64,000 bases of DNA from Bradyrhizobium sp. SZCCT0153 (GTDB lineage Bacteria; Pseudomonadota; Alphaproteobacteria; Rhizobiales; Xanthobacteraceae), in NCBI RefSeq assembly GCF_018129995.1, contig NZ_JAFCKS010000010.1:62001-126000 (forward strand), given 5' to 3'. Positions 7,846 through 16,671 of the stretch are shown here, one piece after another; position 1 is the stretch's first letter, and every line of letters begins with the position of its first letter. The notes below the pieces were generated by a model. That model was not told the origin of the DNA. It did no database searches and saw only the letters and a list, made by a program, of their open reading frames with translations. The translations under genes were made by a program, and so were the position numbers.

Positions 7846-8343
7846 CTAAGTCATGCTCCCGGGCATGAAGCATCGGATCGCGACGCCCATGTAGCCGTAG
7901 ATCGGCCAGACCATGGTGCGCCCCACCCGGTTCGGCTCGGAGATCACGGCCTCCTCGGGGACGTCGACCCAGACGAGTTCCTGCAGCTGGCCTTCGCGCA
8001 CGAAGCCGTAGCGCGGGACGCGGACCCGGTAATGCCCGTCCTTGCTGTCCCAGTCGGCGTCCGACAGCGCCGAGCCGTCGGCATCGGAACAGCAAGGCCC
8101 CTTGCCGCTTCGCAGGCCGTCGAACCAGGCCTTCAGGTCGGCATTGGTGTTGACGAACTGGCCGCGGTCGCGCGCGTGCCCGAATGGGGCAGCGAGTGCG
8201 ATCAGAGCCAGAGCGCAAGCGAGGCTCGCCACGCTTCGCCAGCGTGCCGTGTCGCCGTTCCGTCGCTGCTGTGTTTCGCAAATCGTGGGACGCACACTGT
8301 ACTGACGCGGCTCATCGCCGCCGGAATCGATCCAGTTGCTCAC
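7846..8343 (-). CDS. Secreted hypothetical protein
   Basis: Up to 165 residues. The N-terminal 35 residues are polar and a plausible Sec signal segment only follows ('RSVASLACALALIALAAPFGHA'). The true start may therefore be an internal codon, and no downstream ATG is available before it. The mature part contains 'DLKAWFDGLRSGKGPCCSDADG', a motif I recall from small exported rhizobial proteins, and three cysteines (the CC pair and 'AIRCFMPG'). No enzymatic domain is recognised. Confidence 0.75.
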   Translation of the reverse strand: MSNWIDSGGDEPRQYSVRPTICETQQRRNGDTARWRSVASLACALALIALAAPFGHARDRGQFVNTNADLKAWFDGLRSGKGPCCSDADGSALSDADWDSKDGHYRVRVPRYGFVREGQLQELVWVDVPEEAVISEPNRVGRTMVWPIYGYMGVAIRCFMPGSMT

Positions 8344-8601
8344 GTTTGTCTTGCTCCAGCACCCCGCGGCCAGTGCAACAATGGTTATGCATTTCGCGGG
8401 CCAACTTGATTCGCAACGGCTGGCCTCGCGTCATGATCAGACCGTCATGAGGTCGTCACACGCAAGTCGGGACAACTACGGCTCGCAGCGGCCGGCTGCC
8501 GCGGCGGCCGGCAAACTGCCGCGTTGCGCGAGGGGACGCGCTTTGGCATAAAAGCCCTACCGGTTACGCCATTGGGCGATGGCGGCCGGCCTCGGGACGT
8601 T

Positions 8602-8955
8602 ATGAAGAACGGCCTCTATTCGATTCACGTGAGCCTGCTCGATGGTCGGGCCGGCAAGGGCAGCGGCGTGATTCTTTTTCGCGACGGCAAGATCCTTGGC
8701 GGCGATGCCTACCTTTATTATACGGGCAGCTACGTGGTGAAGGACGACCACACCTTCAAAGGTGAGGTGCTGGTGCAACGGCACACCTCGCCGCGGGGCG
8801 ATGACAATCCTCTGTTCGGTGGCCCGGCCCCGGTCGGCATCGGCGTCAGCGGCACCTACACGGACACCCGCGCAGAGATGACGGGCACAGCGCTCGTCGG
8901 CAAGGCGAGCCTGATTTTCAGCGCCACCCTGCACAAGCTCGCAGAAGCCGACTAA
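8602..8955 (+). CDS. GrlR-like regulatory domain protein
   Basis: 117 residues starting at ATG 8602; the upstream 26 in-frame codons look non-coding. The pattern 'KNGLYSIHVSLLDGRAGKGSGVILFRDGKILGGDAYLYYTGSYVVKDDHTFKGEVLVQRHT' matches the beta-rich GrlR-like family. Its namesake is the negative regulator of the enterobacterial LEE type III secretion island, which acts by binding GrlA. In rhizobia, homologues occur outside secretion islands and their partner is unknown. No type III secretion genes or GrlA-type activator are seen nearby. The family call is from memory of the motif pattern. Confidence 0.78.
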   Translation: MKNGLYSIHVSLLDGRAGKGSGVILFRDGKILGGDAYLYYTGSYVVKDDHTFKGEVLVQRHTSPRGDDNPLFGGPAPVGIGVSGTYTDTRAEMTGTALVGKASLIFSATLHKLAEAD

Positions 8956-8966
8956 CCAGGCGCGAA

Positions 8967-11654
8967 CTATTCCGCGGCCTGCTCGAGCGGCGCCACGCGC
9001 GGCAGGATGATCTGGATGCGCGTACCGCTGCCCGGTTCGGAATCGAGGTCGAGCCGTCCGCCGAGCCGGTTGGTGACGATGCTGTAGACGATGTGCAGCC
9101 CGAGACCGGTGCCGCCCTGGTCGCGCCGCGTCGTGAAGAACGGATCGAAGGCGCGGCGGCGAACGTCGAGCGACATGCCGCAACCATTGTCGGAGAAGAT
9201 GATCTCGACATTGTCCTTGCCCGACTCGCGCACCTGGATGTCGATGCTCCCCGGTCGGCCGTCCGGGAAGGCGTGCGCCACCGAATTGAGAAACAGATTG
9301 GTCAGCACCTGGCCGTACGGCCCGGGATAGCTGTTCATGGTCAGATCCGGCTGGCACTCGACATTGAGCGTCAGATTGTGCTTGCGCAGGCCCGGCCGCA
9401 AGCTCATCACCACCTGCTCGGTGAGGTCGCCGAGATCGAAGCTGCGCTGGTCGGAATAGTTGCGGTCGGCGGCGACCTGCTTGAACGACTGGATCAACTC
9501 GGCGGCGCGATTGAGGTTGGAGACGAGCTGCGAGGACGCGTCGCGGCTGGTGTTGAGGAAGTCGTTGAGCGCGGAGCGCCGGAGCTCGCCGCGCTCGACC
9601 TCGGCGGTGAACATCGCGGCCTTGCGCTCCAGCGCGGAGGCGACCGTGAGGCTGATGCCGACGGGATTGTTGACCTCATGCGCGACGCCGGCCACGAGCC
9701 GCCCGAGCGCGGCGAGCTTCTCCGCCTCGATCAGCGAAGCCTGGGTCTCGCGCAGATTGCGTAGCGCGGTCTCGGCGGATTCCTTGGCTTTGCGCATCTC
9801 CTGTTCGCCGCGCTTGCGCTCGCCGATGTCGAGCGCCACGGTGACGATCCGCTCGATCTCACCCTCGGCATCGAGCAGCGGCAGCTTGTTGACCAGCCAT
9901 TGCCGCATGTTGCCGGAGGAATCCTTGTACTCCTCCTCGTAGAAGCCGAGTCCCCTGCGCAGATCCAGCACGCGCTTGTCGTTCTCGTCGGTCTTGGCCG
10001 CGCCGTAGCGCGACATCAGGTCGGCGGTGGTGCGGCCGAGCGCGTCACCGGGCTCAATGCCGAAGATGCCGGCCATGTAGCGGTTCATCAGCACGTAGCG
10101 CAGATCGCGGTCCTTGACGTTGATTACCGCCGGCACGGTGTCGATGACCTGCTGGAGCAGGCGCCGGCCTTCGGCGATGGCGTCTTCCGCCCGCTTCTGG
10201 TCGGTGATGTCGCGCAGCGTGCCCTCGTAGCGGACGATGGTGCCCGCCTCGTCCCGGACGCCGGTGGCGCTGTCGGACAGCCACAGGATGTTGCCGCTGC
10301 GCTGGCGCACCTGGTACTCGAATTCGCGCACCATGCCGTCGCGCGCCATCAGCCGCTGATACTCGACGCGTGCCTCGGGGTGGACGTAGATGGTGTGGGC
10401 GATATCGTTGATGCTTTCGATCAGGTCCTGCGGGCTGTCGTAGCCCATCATCCGCGCCAGCGCAGGATTGGCGTTGAGGAGGTCGCCGGCCGGCGTCGTC
10501 ACATAGATGCCGTCGACCGAACCCTCGAACAGTTTCCGGTAGCTCTCTTCGGCGAGGCGCTGTTCAGTCAGCGCGCGCACCGCCGCCTCGCGCGCGGTGT
10601 CCGCTTCCTCCAGCGCGCGGCGGAACACTTCGGCTGCGCGCGCGATATCGCCGATCTCGTTGTCGAGATCGGCCGACGGGATCGACGTGTCTTTCTCGCC
10701 AGCCGCGAGCGCGCGGATCGATCTTGCGATCTTCGCAAGCGGCCGGACGGTCCGCCGCACCACGAAGGCGGCCGCGACCATGCCGATCAGCACGCCGATG
10801 GTGCCGAGCACGATGCTCTGCCACCGTGCCTCCGTCAGGGTGCGGGCAAAGTCGCGCGACAGCACGTGGCCGCGCCGGGCCGAGACCTCGCGCAGCAATT
10901 CGGTGACGCGGCCGATCAACCGGCCTTCGGTTCCCAGCACCTCGCGGTCGATGTCGGCGATCTGACGTTCACGCACGGCGACCGCGATAATCGCCTCGGC
11001 GTAATCGTTGACGGCCGATCTCAGCCTGGTATCCGCGATGCCCATTGCCCGCATGCTCTGCGCCGCCTGCTCGGCCGCAGACGGGTTGCGCGCGAGCAGT
11101 CCGAGGGCGATCCGGCTCTGCGCCTCGGACAGGCGGGATGCCAGCTCGCGGTCCGCGGTGCCGGAGACGGCCACGTCGAACTGGTCACGAAGCGGCGGCA
11201 GACCGGCGAGCAGCTGGGCACGGCGGTCGATCAGGGTCGAGATCCGCTCCAGGCCGCTGCGATAGGTCGCAAGCCGCTCGGTGACCCCGTCGATCATGTC
11301 CTGCTGCTCGGGCGCGAGCTCGATGCGGGTCTTCTTGAGGATGTCGCTGAGCGTCGAGGCCGCCTCGCCCACCTGCTTGAACTGGACGCCCGCACCGGGA
11401 TCGGTGACGAAGTCGCGCGCGGCAAGGCGCAGCTCGTTCATGCGGCGGTCGATGTCCTCGGCGAGATCGCCGACGCTCTGGAGCCTCTGCAGCTCGGCGA
11501 AGGTGGTGTCGATGTGCCGGATCGCGATCACGCTCGCGGCCGAGGTGACGATGATCACGGCCAGCACCAGAAGGAAGCTGCCGAAGGTGAGCTGGCCGAT
11601 GGAGAGCGAGAATGTTCGCTTTTTCTCAGGGGTCGGCGTCAATTCGGCGGACAT
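8967..11654 (-). CDS. PAS-containing membrane sensor histidine kinase
   Basis: About 895 residues from the ATG giving 'MSAELTPTPEKKRTFSL'; an in-frame GTG at 11720 is less likely. Order: a membrane helix ('FGSFLLVLAVIIVTSAASVIAI'); a periplasmic helical sensor of about 250 residues; a second membrane helix ('IVLGTIGVLIGMVAAAFVV'); HAMP; two PAS domains with PAC segments ('VDGIYVTTPAGDLLNANPAL' and 'VINVKDRDLRYVLMNRYMAG'); a coiled linker; a phosphoacceptor domain with His in 'GVAHEVNNPVG'; and an ATPase domain with N box 'NLFLNSVAHAF', G1 'DNGCGM', F box 'FDPFFTT' and G2 'GTGLGLHI'. No response regulator is adjacent, so it is an orphan kinase. Confidence 0.95.
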   Translation of the reverse strand: MSAELTPTPEKKRTFSLSIGQLTFGSFLLVLAVIIVTSAASVIAIRHIDTTFAELQRLQSVGDLAEDIDRRMNELRLAARDFVTDPGAGVQFKQVGEAASTLSDILKKTRIELAPEQQDMIDGVTERLATYRSGLERISTLIDRRAQLLAGLPPLRDQFDVAVSGTADRELASRLSEAQSRIALGLLARNPSAAEQAAQSMRAMGIADTRLRSAVNDYAEAIIAVAVRERQIADIDREVLGTEGRLIGRVTELLREVSARRGHVLSRDFARTLTEARWQSIVLGTIGVLIGMVAAAFVVRRTVRPLAKIARSIRALAAGEKDTSIPSADLDNEIGDIARAAEVFRRALEEADTAREAAVRALTEQRLAEESYRKLFEGSVDGIYVTTPAGDLLNANPALARMMGYDSPQDLIESINDIAHTIYVHPEARVEYQRLMARDGMVREFEYQVRQRSGNILWLSDSATGVRDEAGTIVRYEGTLRDITDQKRAEDAIAEGRRLLQQVIDTVPAVINVKDRDLRYVLMNRYMAGIFGIEPGDALGRTTADLMSRYGAAKTDENDKRVLDLRRGLGFYEEEYKDSSGNMRQWLVNKLPLLDAEGEIERIVTVALDIGERKRGEQEMRKAKESAETALRNLRETQASLIEAEKLAALGRLVAGVAHEVNNPVGISLTVASALERKAAMFTAEVERGELRRSALNDFLNTSRDASSQLVSNLNRAAELIQSFKQVAADRNYSDQRSFDLGDLTEQVVMSLRPGLRKHNLTLNVECQPDLTMNSYPGPYGQVLTNLFLNSVAHAFPDGRPGSIDIQVRESGKDNVEIIFSDNGCGMSLDVRRRAFDPFFTTRRDQGGTGLGLHIVYSIVTNRLGGRLDLDSEPGSGTRIQIILPRVAPLEQAAE

Positions 11655-11771
11655 TGGTGATTTGAGGACCGGGCTGCTGGGCCTCCCAATATACGACGTA
11701 TTGCGCCCCCGGGGGAACACGCCTCTGGCCGCCGAATATCCTTAATATCGGGAGCCTGCCGCCCCTTCGGA

Positions 11772-12686
11772 TTATGACGCTTCGACGCTGGCCGGCCGCC
11801 GGGCCGGGATGGTCATGGCGGCGACGCCGAGAACGACGCAGGCGAGCCCGATCCAGGCGGTCCGGCTCAGGGTCTCGCCGAGGAAGGCGACGCTGATGGC
11901 AACCCCGATCGGCACGCGCAGGTAGGCCTGCGCGGTGGTGCCGACCGAGCCCAGGGTCTGGATCAGGCGGAAGTAGATCGCGAAGGCCGCGGCCGTCGAG
12001 AAGGTCGCCAGCGCGAGCAGCGCCAGTACGGAACTCAGCGAGGGCGACAGCGTCCAGGGCTGCTCGACGATCAGCGAGGCCGGGATCAGCGCCGCCGCGC
12101 CCGCCAGCAGCGAGCCCGCCGCGGGCGCCATGGGATCGAGGCCCTTGAAGCTGCGGCCGAAGATTGCGGCACAGGCGTAGCAGATCGTGGCAGCGACGAT
12201 TGCCGCCTCGGCGAGCAGGCCGCTGCCGAGGTCATGAAAGGCATCGACGCCGACGATCAGCAGGATGCCGGCCATGCCGGCGACCACGCCGAACAGCTTT
12301 CGCGGCGTCGTCGTCTCGTGGCGGGTGACCACCGCCGTGAGCAGGAAGGTGAAGATCGGGCCGGCCGAATTGAGGATGGTGGCGAGCGCAGCATCGACAT
12401 GATGTTCGCCCCAGGCGATCAGCGTCCAGGGGATGACGCTGTTGAGCACGGCCTGGAACGCGAAGCGCTGCCAGGTCGCACGGTCCGTCGGCATCCTGAT
12501 GCCCCGCGCCCACATGACGACGAGCAGCAGGAGGCCCGCAATGGTGGTGCGCGCCGCAATCAGCGTGATCGGCGGAATGGTGGCGACGCCGAGCTTGATG
12601 AAGGTATAGGAGCCGCCCCAGAGCGTTGCGAGCACGACCAGCAGCGCGAGCTCGACGGCGATGTTGGTGTCCTGCCGATTGTCCAT
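11772..12686 (-). CDS. DMT-superfamily (EamA) inner-membrane transporter
   Basis: 304 residues from ATG 12686, which has GGGACGGAGCG just upstream; the frame opens at 12740. Ten hydrophobic helices form two EamA repeats: 'VVLATLWGGSYTFIKLGVATIPPITLIAARTTIAGLLLL' opens the first and 'FGRSFKGLDPMAPAAGSLL' the second. A Pro and Glu pair in 'LRVPIGVAISVAFLGETLS' is typical of the last repeat. Substrate unknown. Gene order and the 86-base gap make it a separate unit from the Nudix gene upstream. It is unrelated in detail to the EamA protein at 1202-2086. Confidence 0.88.
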   Translation of the reverse strand: MDNRQDTNIAVELALLVVLATLWGGSYTFIKLGVATIPPITLIAARTTIAGLLLLVVMWARGIRMPTDRATWQRFAFQAVLNSVIPWTLIAWGEHHVDAALATILNSAGPIFTFLLTAVVTRHETTTPRKLFGVVAGMAGILLIVGVDAFHDLGSGLLAEAAIVAATICYACAAIFGRSFKGLDPMAPAAGSLLAGAAALIPASLIVEQPWTLSPSLSSVLALLALATFSTAAAFAIYFRLIQTLGSVGTTAQAYLRVPIGVAISVAFLGETLSRTAWIGLACVVLGVAAMTIPARRPASVEAS

Positions 12687-12764
12687 GTCGCGCTCCGTCC
12701 CGTTGTCACGAACGGAACCTAGCGCGCCTGCGGTCGTCAATACTTCGCTTTGTGTCGAAGTGTC

Positions 12765-13559
12765 CTAGCCGACCGCCCCGACCTCGAACACCTCGCCGTC
12801 ATAGCCGGCTTCGCGGGGGATGCGGAGCTGGCGGCCGGTTTCGGTCTTGGTCATGACCGGCATCACCGTGACGATGGACATGCCGCGCGCATGCTCCAGC
12901 GCGGCGCCCACGCTGCCCTGCTTGGCGAGCCGGATCAAATTGCGCGTGGTCGGGAACGGCAGCTTGAAGCGGCCGCTTTCCCCGCCCTCCAGCGCCTCGC
13001 GCGGCGACACCCAGATCGAGTCCGTCGACTCCCTGCCATCATGGGCGCCGAGCTGATCGGGCGGCGCCGCGGCAAGAAAGAACCAGGTGTCGAAACGCTT
13101 CGGCATGCCCTCCGGCGTGATCCAGTGCGCGTAGGGTACGAGCGTGTCGAGCGCGAGCCGGAGGCCGTTGTCGGCGAGGATATCGAGGAAGCTGATCTTG
13201 TGCTCGTTGAGCGCGACGCGATGCGCATCGGCGATCTCGCCGGCGCGCCTGGCATCGATCGGCGCTCCCGAGTCCTTCGAGCGCGCCAGCAGGATGCCGC
13301 TCTCCTCGAAGGTCTCGCGGATCGCGGCGATCCGGAAGCCCCGGTCGGATTCGCTGAGGCCCTCGCCGCCCGAATAGAGGTCGGACCGGGCGACAATCTC
13401 CTGGTCGCCGGCATCGACGCTGCCGCCGGGAAACACCAAGGCGCCCGAGTTGAACTCGATCTGATGATGGCGAACCATCATGAAGACCTCGACTTCCTTC
13501 CCGCCGTCACGCAGCAGAAGGATCGTCGACGCCGGGCGTGATGCTGATGTCTCGGCCAT
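12765..13559 (-). CDS. Nudix hydrolase family protein
   Basis: 264 residues from ATG 13559, four bases after the stop of the DapA-family gene; the stop region TTAGGTGG also acts as its ribosome-binding site, so translation is probably coupled. The Nudix fold is indicated by 'STILLLRDGGKEVEVFMMVRH', 'GALVFPGGSVDAGD' and the helix 'RIAAIRETFEESGILL' (Nudix box REx2EE.GI). The spacing between the Gly-rich strand and the RExxEE helix is longer than in short MutT proteins and fits the larger CoA-pyrophosphatase/NUDT19-like branch. A role in clearing CoA or related nucleotide diphosphates would suit the neighbouring acyl-CoA genes, but that is inference. Confidence 0.88.
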   Translation of the reverse strand: MAETSASRPASTILLLRDGGKEVEVFMMVRHHQIEFNSGALVFPGGSVDAGDQEIVARSDLYSGGEGLSESDRGFRIAAIRETFEESGILLARSKDSGAPIDARRAGEIADAHRVALNEHKISFLDILADNGLRLALDTLVPYAHWITPEGMPKRFDTWFFLAAAPPDQLGAHDGRESTDSIWVSPREALEGGESGRFKLPFPTTRNLIRLAKQGSVGAALEHARGMSIVTVMPVMTKTETGRQLRIPREAGYDGEVFEVGAVG

Positions 13560-13563
13560 CCAC

Positions 13564-14517
13564 CTAACCTGCGGCGCTGGATTGCGGGCCAAGATTGGCC
13601 CGCTTGTCGAACCGGGCGACGCGGGACAGCAGATACTCGACCTCCGCCTTCGCCGCCGCCGTGATGGTCGCGCCCGGCTTGCGCTGCGCGCTCGAGGCGA
13701 TGATGCCGCGCTTCTGGAGCACGTATTTGCGCACGGCGAGGCCCGCGCCCGGCTGCTGCTCGTAGCGGATCAGCGGCAGATGCGCGTCGAACAGGTCATG
13801 CGCGGCGTCGCGCTTGCCGGCCTTGGAGAGGTTCACGACATCGATCAGCAACTCGGGGAAAGCATAACCGGTCATGGCACCGTCGGCGCCGCGCTCCATC
13901 TCGAAATCGAGGAACGTGCCGCCGTTGCCGCAGAGGATCGAGAGCGGACGGAGCGAGCCGTCCTTCTGGAAGCCGCGCAGGGTCGTGATCTTCTCGAGGC
14001 CCGGCCAATCCTCGTGCTTGAGCATCACGCAATTCGGATTGTCCATGACGATCTTGCGGATCACGGCAGGGGTGAACACCACCTGCAAGGTCAGCGGATA
14101 ATCCTGGAGCACCCAGGGCACGTCGGGCCCGATGGCCTCGGCCGCCTGCTTGAAATAGCCGACGATCTGGTCGTCGGTGCGCAAGCTCGGCGGCGGCGCG
14201 ATCATCACGCCGGCCGCGCCCGCATCCATCGAGGCCTTCGCCAGCGAGCGCATGGTGGCAAAGCCCGGCGCGGAGACGCCGACGATCACCTGCATCTTCT
14301 TGGCGCGCTTGACGAAACGCACCGCGACCTGCTCGGCCTCTGCGGCGTCCAGCTTAGGCGCCTCGCCAAGGATGCCCAGCACCGTGACGCCATCACAGCC
14401 GACCTTCTCGTAGAAATCGGTCAGGCGGTCGATCGAGCGCTCGTCGATCCGGCCGTCATCGTGGAACGGCGTCGGCGCGATTGCGAAGGTGCCCTTGGCG
14501 TCGGCGGTCAGTTTCAT
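13564..14517 (-). CDS. DapA-family (dihydrodipicolinate synthase-like) aldolase/lyase
   Basis: 317 residues forming a TIM barrel of the N-acetylneuraminate lyase/DapA superfamily. The Schiff-base lysine lies in 'NCVMLKHEDWPG' and the catalytic tyrosine in 'WVLQDYPLTLQ'. The substrate loop 'TPFHDDGRIDERSIDRLTDFY' and 'GVTVLGILGEAPKL' fit the family, with GILGE in place of the usual G[TS]TGE. The protein is longer than true DapA (about 292) and sits beside catabolic genes rather than lysine genes, so a pyruvate-releasing or dehydrating sugar-acid enzyme is more likely than lysine synthesis. It is translationally coupled to the downstream Nudix gene. Confidence 0.88.
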   Translation of the reverse strand: MKLTADAKGTFAIAPTPFHDDGRIDERSIDRLTDFYEKVGCDGVTVLGILGEAPKLDAAEAEQVAVRFVKRAKKMQVIVGVSAPGFATMRSLAKASMDAGAAGVMIAPPPSLRTDDQIVGYFKQAAEAIGPDVPWVLQDYPLTLQVVFTPAVIRKIVMDNPNCVMLKHEDWPGLEKITTLRGFQKDGSLRPLSILCGNGGTFLDFEMERGADGAMTGYAFPELLIDVVNLSKAGKRDAAHDLFDAHLPLIRYEQQPGAGLAVRKYVLQKRGIIASSAQRKPGATITAAAKAEVEYLLSRVARFDKRANLGPQSSAAG

Positions 14518-14540
14518 CTAGTTCCTCATCTCTCTCTATT

Positions 14541-14641
14541 CGTCATTCCGGGATGGCCCGAAGGGACAGGCCCGGAATCCATAACCACACGCCGGGGTTA
14601 TGGATTCCGGGCTCGCGACTTCGTCGCGCCCCGGAATGACA
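14541..14641. repeat. Palindromic intergenic repeat (family D)
   Basis: The outer arms CGTCATTCCGGG and CCCCGGAATGAC and the inner arms CCCGGAATCCATAACC and GGTTATGGATTCCGGG form a nested inverted repeat that fills the gap between the DapA-family gene and the SDR gene. Repeats of this sequence type are common between genes in Bradyrhizobium. It may act as a bidirectional transcript-end hairpin. Confidence 0.75.
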
Positions 14642-14647
14642 GTGTGG

Positions 14648-15526
14648 CTAAAACCGCCGCGCTCCCATCTTGATCTGCTCCTCGGAGAAGAAGATCTCCC
14701 CGGCATGATCGGCGATGTCCTGGGCCTTCCAGCCCGTGTGCGGCGGTTTCCAGCCTTCCATTTCCATCATCCGCATTTCGCGCACGCCGCGGGGCCCGGA
14801 TACGCCCAGCACCTTGCCGGTCTGGTCGCCCGACAAGTCGCTGACCATGTATAGCACGGCCGGCGCGATGCCGTCCGGCCCAAGCGCCGCACCGGGGTTC
14901 TCCTTATAGCGGGGCAGGTCTGCGGTCATGCGGGTCAGCGCGCCCGGGGCCAGCGTCCAGATCCGGATGTTGTACTTGCGGCCCTCGATCGCCAGCACGT
15001 TGGACAGGCCCCAGATGCCGCCCTTGGCCGCGCCGTAATTGGTCTGGCCGAAATTGCCGATCAGGCCTGAGGTCGAGGAGGTGTTGACGATGACGCCGCC
15101 GCCGTTTTCCCGCATCCAGCGAAACACCGGCATGGTGCAACAAAAGGTGCCCTTCAGATGCACCTTGATGACCTTGTCCCAGTCGGACTCGGTCGCCTTG
15201 GCAAAGGTCTGGTCGCGCAGGATGCCGGCATTGTTGACGAGGATGTCGGCGCGGCCGAAATGCTTGATGGCGTCGTCGAACACCGACTGGCCGCCCTCCA
15301 TGGTGGAGATGTCGGCGCCGTTGGCGACGGCCTTGCCGCCCTCGGCCGTGATGGCGTCCACCACGAGCTGCGCCATCGACTTGTCGGCGCCGGAGCCGTC
15401 ACGAGGCCCGCCGAGGTCATTGACGACGACCGAGGCCCCTTCCCGCGCGAACAACTTTGCGTAGGCCTCACCGAGCCCCCCGCCCGCGCCGGTGATCAGC
15501 GCAACCTTGCCGTCGAGTAGTCCCAT
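14648..15526 (-). CDS. Short-chain dehydrogenase, (3R)-hydroxyacyl-CoA dehydrogenase type
   Basis: 292 residues. The Rossmann motif 'TGAGGGLG' sits at residues 13-20, the 'NNAG' motif lies near residue 97 and the active-site Tyr/Lys are in 'TNYGAAKGG'. The insert 'VNDLGGPRDGSGADKSMAQLVVDAI' and the general length resemble the dehydrogenase domain of peroxisomal multifunctional enzyme 2, so the likely reaction is oxidation of a (3R)-hydroxyacyl-CoA with NAD. The C-terminal 45 residues ('GWKPPHTGWKAQDIADHAGEIFF') are also typical of that branch. It is co-directional with the MaoC hydratase, 85 bases downstream of it, which supports a beta-oxidation step. Confidence 0.9.
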   Translation of the reverse strand: MGLLDGKVALITGAGGGLGEAYAKLFAREGASVVVNDLGGPRDGSGADKSMAQLVVDAITAEGGKAVANGADISTMEGGQSVFDDAIKHFGRADILVNNAGILRDQTFAKATESDWDKVIKVHLKGTFCCTMPVFRWMRENGGGVIVNTSSTSGLIGNFGQTNYGAAKGGIWGLSNVLAIEGRKYNIRIWTLAPGALTRMTADLPRYKENPGAALGPDGIAPAVLYMVSDLSGDQTGKVLGVSGPRGVREMRMMEMEGWKPPHTGWKAQDIADHAGEIFFSEEQIKMGARRF

Positions 15527-15555
15527 GGTGGCTTCTCCCTGGTTATTTTTGTTCT

Positions 15556-15605
15556 CTCGTGTCCGGGACGCGATGCAGCGTGAAACGCTGCGTCCGGGGC
15601 ACGAG
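15556..15605. repeat. Palindromic intergenic element between MaoC and SDR genes
   Basis: The outer arms CTCGTGTCCGGGACGC and GCGTCCGGGGCACGAG and the inner perfect stem GCAGCGT/ACGCTGC make a two-tier hairpin of about 50 bases. This type of sequence is widely repeated in Bradyrhizobium genomes to my knowledge. It occupies most of the 85-base gap. Confidence 0.65.
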
Positions 15606-15611
15606 ACCTTC

Positions 15612-16472
15612 CTAACCCAGCACCGTCTTGCCGTTCTTGATCACGGTGACGCCGCGCGACTTCACCTTGGCTTCGAACGAGATCGTGTTGCCGTCCTTCC
15701 AGAGATCCATGGTCACGGTCTCGCCGGGATAGACCGGCGAGGAGAACCGCGCGACGTGCTGCCGGAAGGCGGAGGCGTCGTAGTCGGCATAGGTCTGGAG
15801 CACGCCGCGGCAGGTGATGCCGTAGGTGCACATGCCGTGCAGGATCGGACGCGGGAAGCCGGCCTTCTTCGCAAACTCCGGATCGCTGTGGAGCGGGTTG
15901 CGGTCGCCGCAGAGCCGGTACACCAGCGCCTGGTCGGGACGCGTGACGATATCGACGGTCTTGTCGGGCGAGCGCGATGGGATCTTGTGCGGATCGGACT
16001 GGGTCAGGTTCGGCCCGCCAAAACCGCCGTCGCCGCGGGCGAAGCGCGAGGCGACCAGCGTTGCCAGCTTCTCGCCCTTCTCGTTCTTCAGCACCGTCTG
16101 ATGAGCGATGACCACGCCCTTGTCCTTGCCCTTGTCGTACACCTCGACGACAGAGGAGTCGGCGGTGATGTGTGCGGCGACCGGGAGCGGCTGATGGAAA
16201 GTGATGTCGCGCTCACCGTCGACCACCATCACGCGGTTGAGGTTCATTTCGCCGGGCCCCGAGCCCCAGGCCGCGACGGAGGCGAAGGTCGGAACCACCT
16301 TGAGCGGCCGCGGCGTCAGCGTACCCTCGTTGACGAAGGCGAGCTCGTTCTCGTCCATGGGATCGGCGCCGAGGCCGATGCCGTAAGCGTAGAGCATCAC
16401 TTCACGGTCGCCATAGGCGTATTTCTGGCCGAGGTTTTTGAGGGCTTTGAGCTCTTCGTATCTGGCGGACAT
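15612..16472 (-). CDS. MaoC-family enoyl-CoA hydratase (R-specific, two hot-dog domains)
   Basis: 286 residues from the ATG giving 'MSARYEELKALKNLGQKYAYG', with GGGAGG about eleven bases upstream. The frame extends to 16589, but that part translates a repeat element. Two hot-dog domains are visible. The second carries the catalytic MaoC signature 'VYRLCGDRNPLHSDPEFAKKAGFPRPILHGMCTYG', with the Asp, Asn and His of hydratase 2. The N-terminal half resembles the first domain of MFE-2 hydratases. The likely reaction is hydration of a trans-2-enoyl-CoA to the (3R)-hydroxyacyl-CoA, feeding the adjacent SDR. Confidence 0.92.
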   Translation of the reverse strand: MSARYEELKALKNLGQKYAYGDREVMLYAYGIGLGADPMDENELAFVNEGTLTPRPLKVVPTFASVAAWGSGPGEMNLNRVMVVDGERDITFHQPLPVAAHITADSSVVEVYDKGKDKGVVIAHQTVLKNEKGEKLATLVASRFARGDGGFGGPNLTQSDPHKIPSRSPDKTVDIVTRPDQALVYRLCGDRNPLHSDPEFAKKAGFPRPILHGMCTYGITCRGVLQTYADYDASAFRQHVARFSSPVYPGETVTMDLWKDGNTISFEAKVKSRGVTVIKNGKTVLG

Positions 16473-16516
16473 TTTTCTGATTTCCTCCCGAATGTCTTCG
16501 ACACCGCCAGTTAGAG

Positions 16517-16662
16517 TGCCCTCTCCCCTTGTGGGAGAGGGCAGCGAGGACAGTGCGACAAATTCAATTGGGTGAGGGGTTGTCTCCACACAAATAGTCT
16601 TTCCGCGGAGAGATACCCCTCATCCGGCGCTTCGCGCCACCTTCCCCCACAAGGGGGGAGGA
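16517..16662. repeat. RIME-like rhizobial intergenic mosaic element
   Basis: This contains two palindromes. The first is CCCTCTCCC/GGGAGAGGG, at about 16519-16541. The second is around 'CTCATCCGGCGCTTCGCGCC' followed by CTTCCCCCAC/AAGGGGGGAG near 16645. The text strongly resembles the RIME elements described in rhizobia. It separates the DUF35 gene from the MaoC gene. Confidence 0.7.
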
Positions 16663-16671
16663 AGAAAGCAA

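Noticed and set aside
8602..8955. Type III secretion system suggested by the GrlR-like protein
   Set aside because: No secretion component or effector gene is found in the window, so a system call is not supported.
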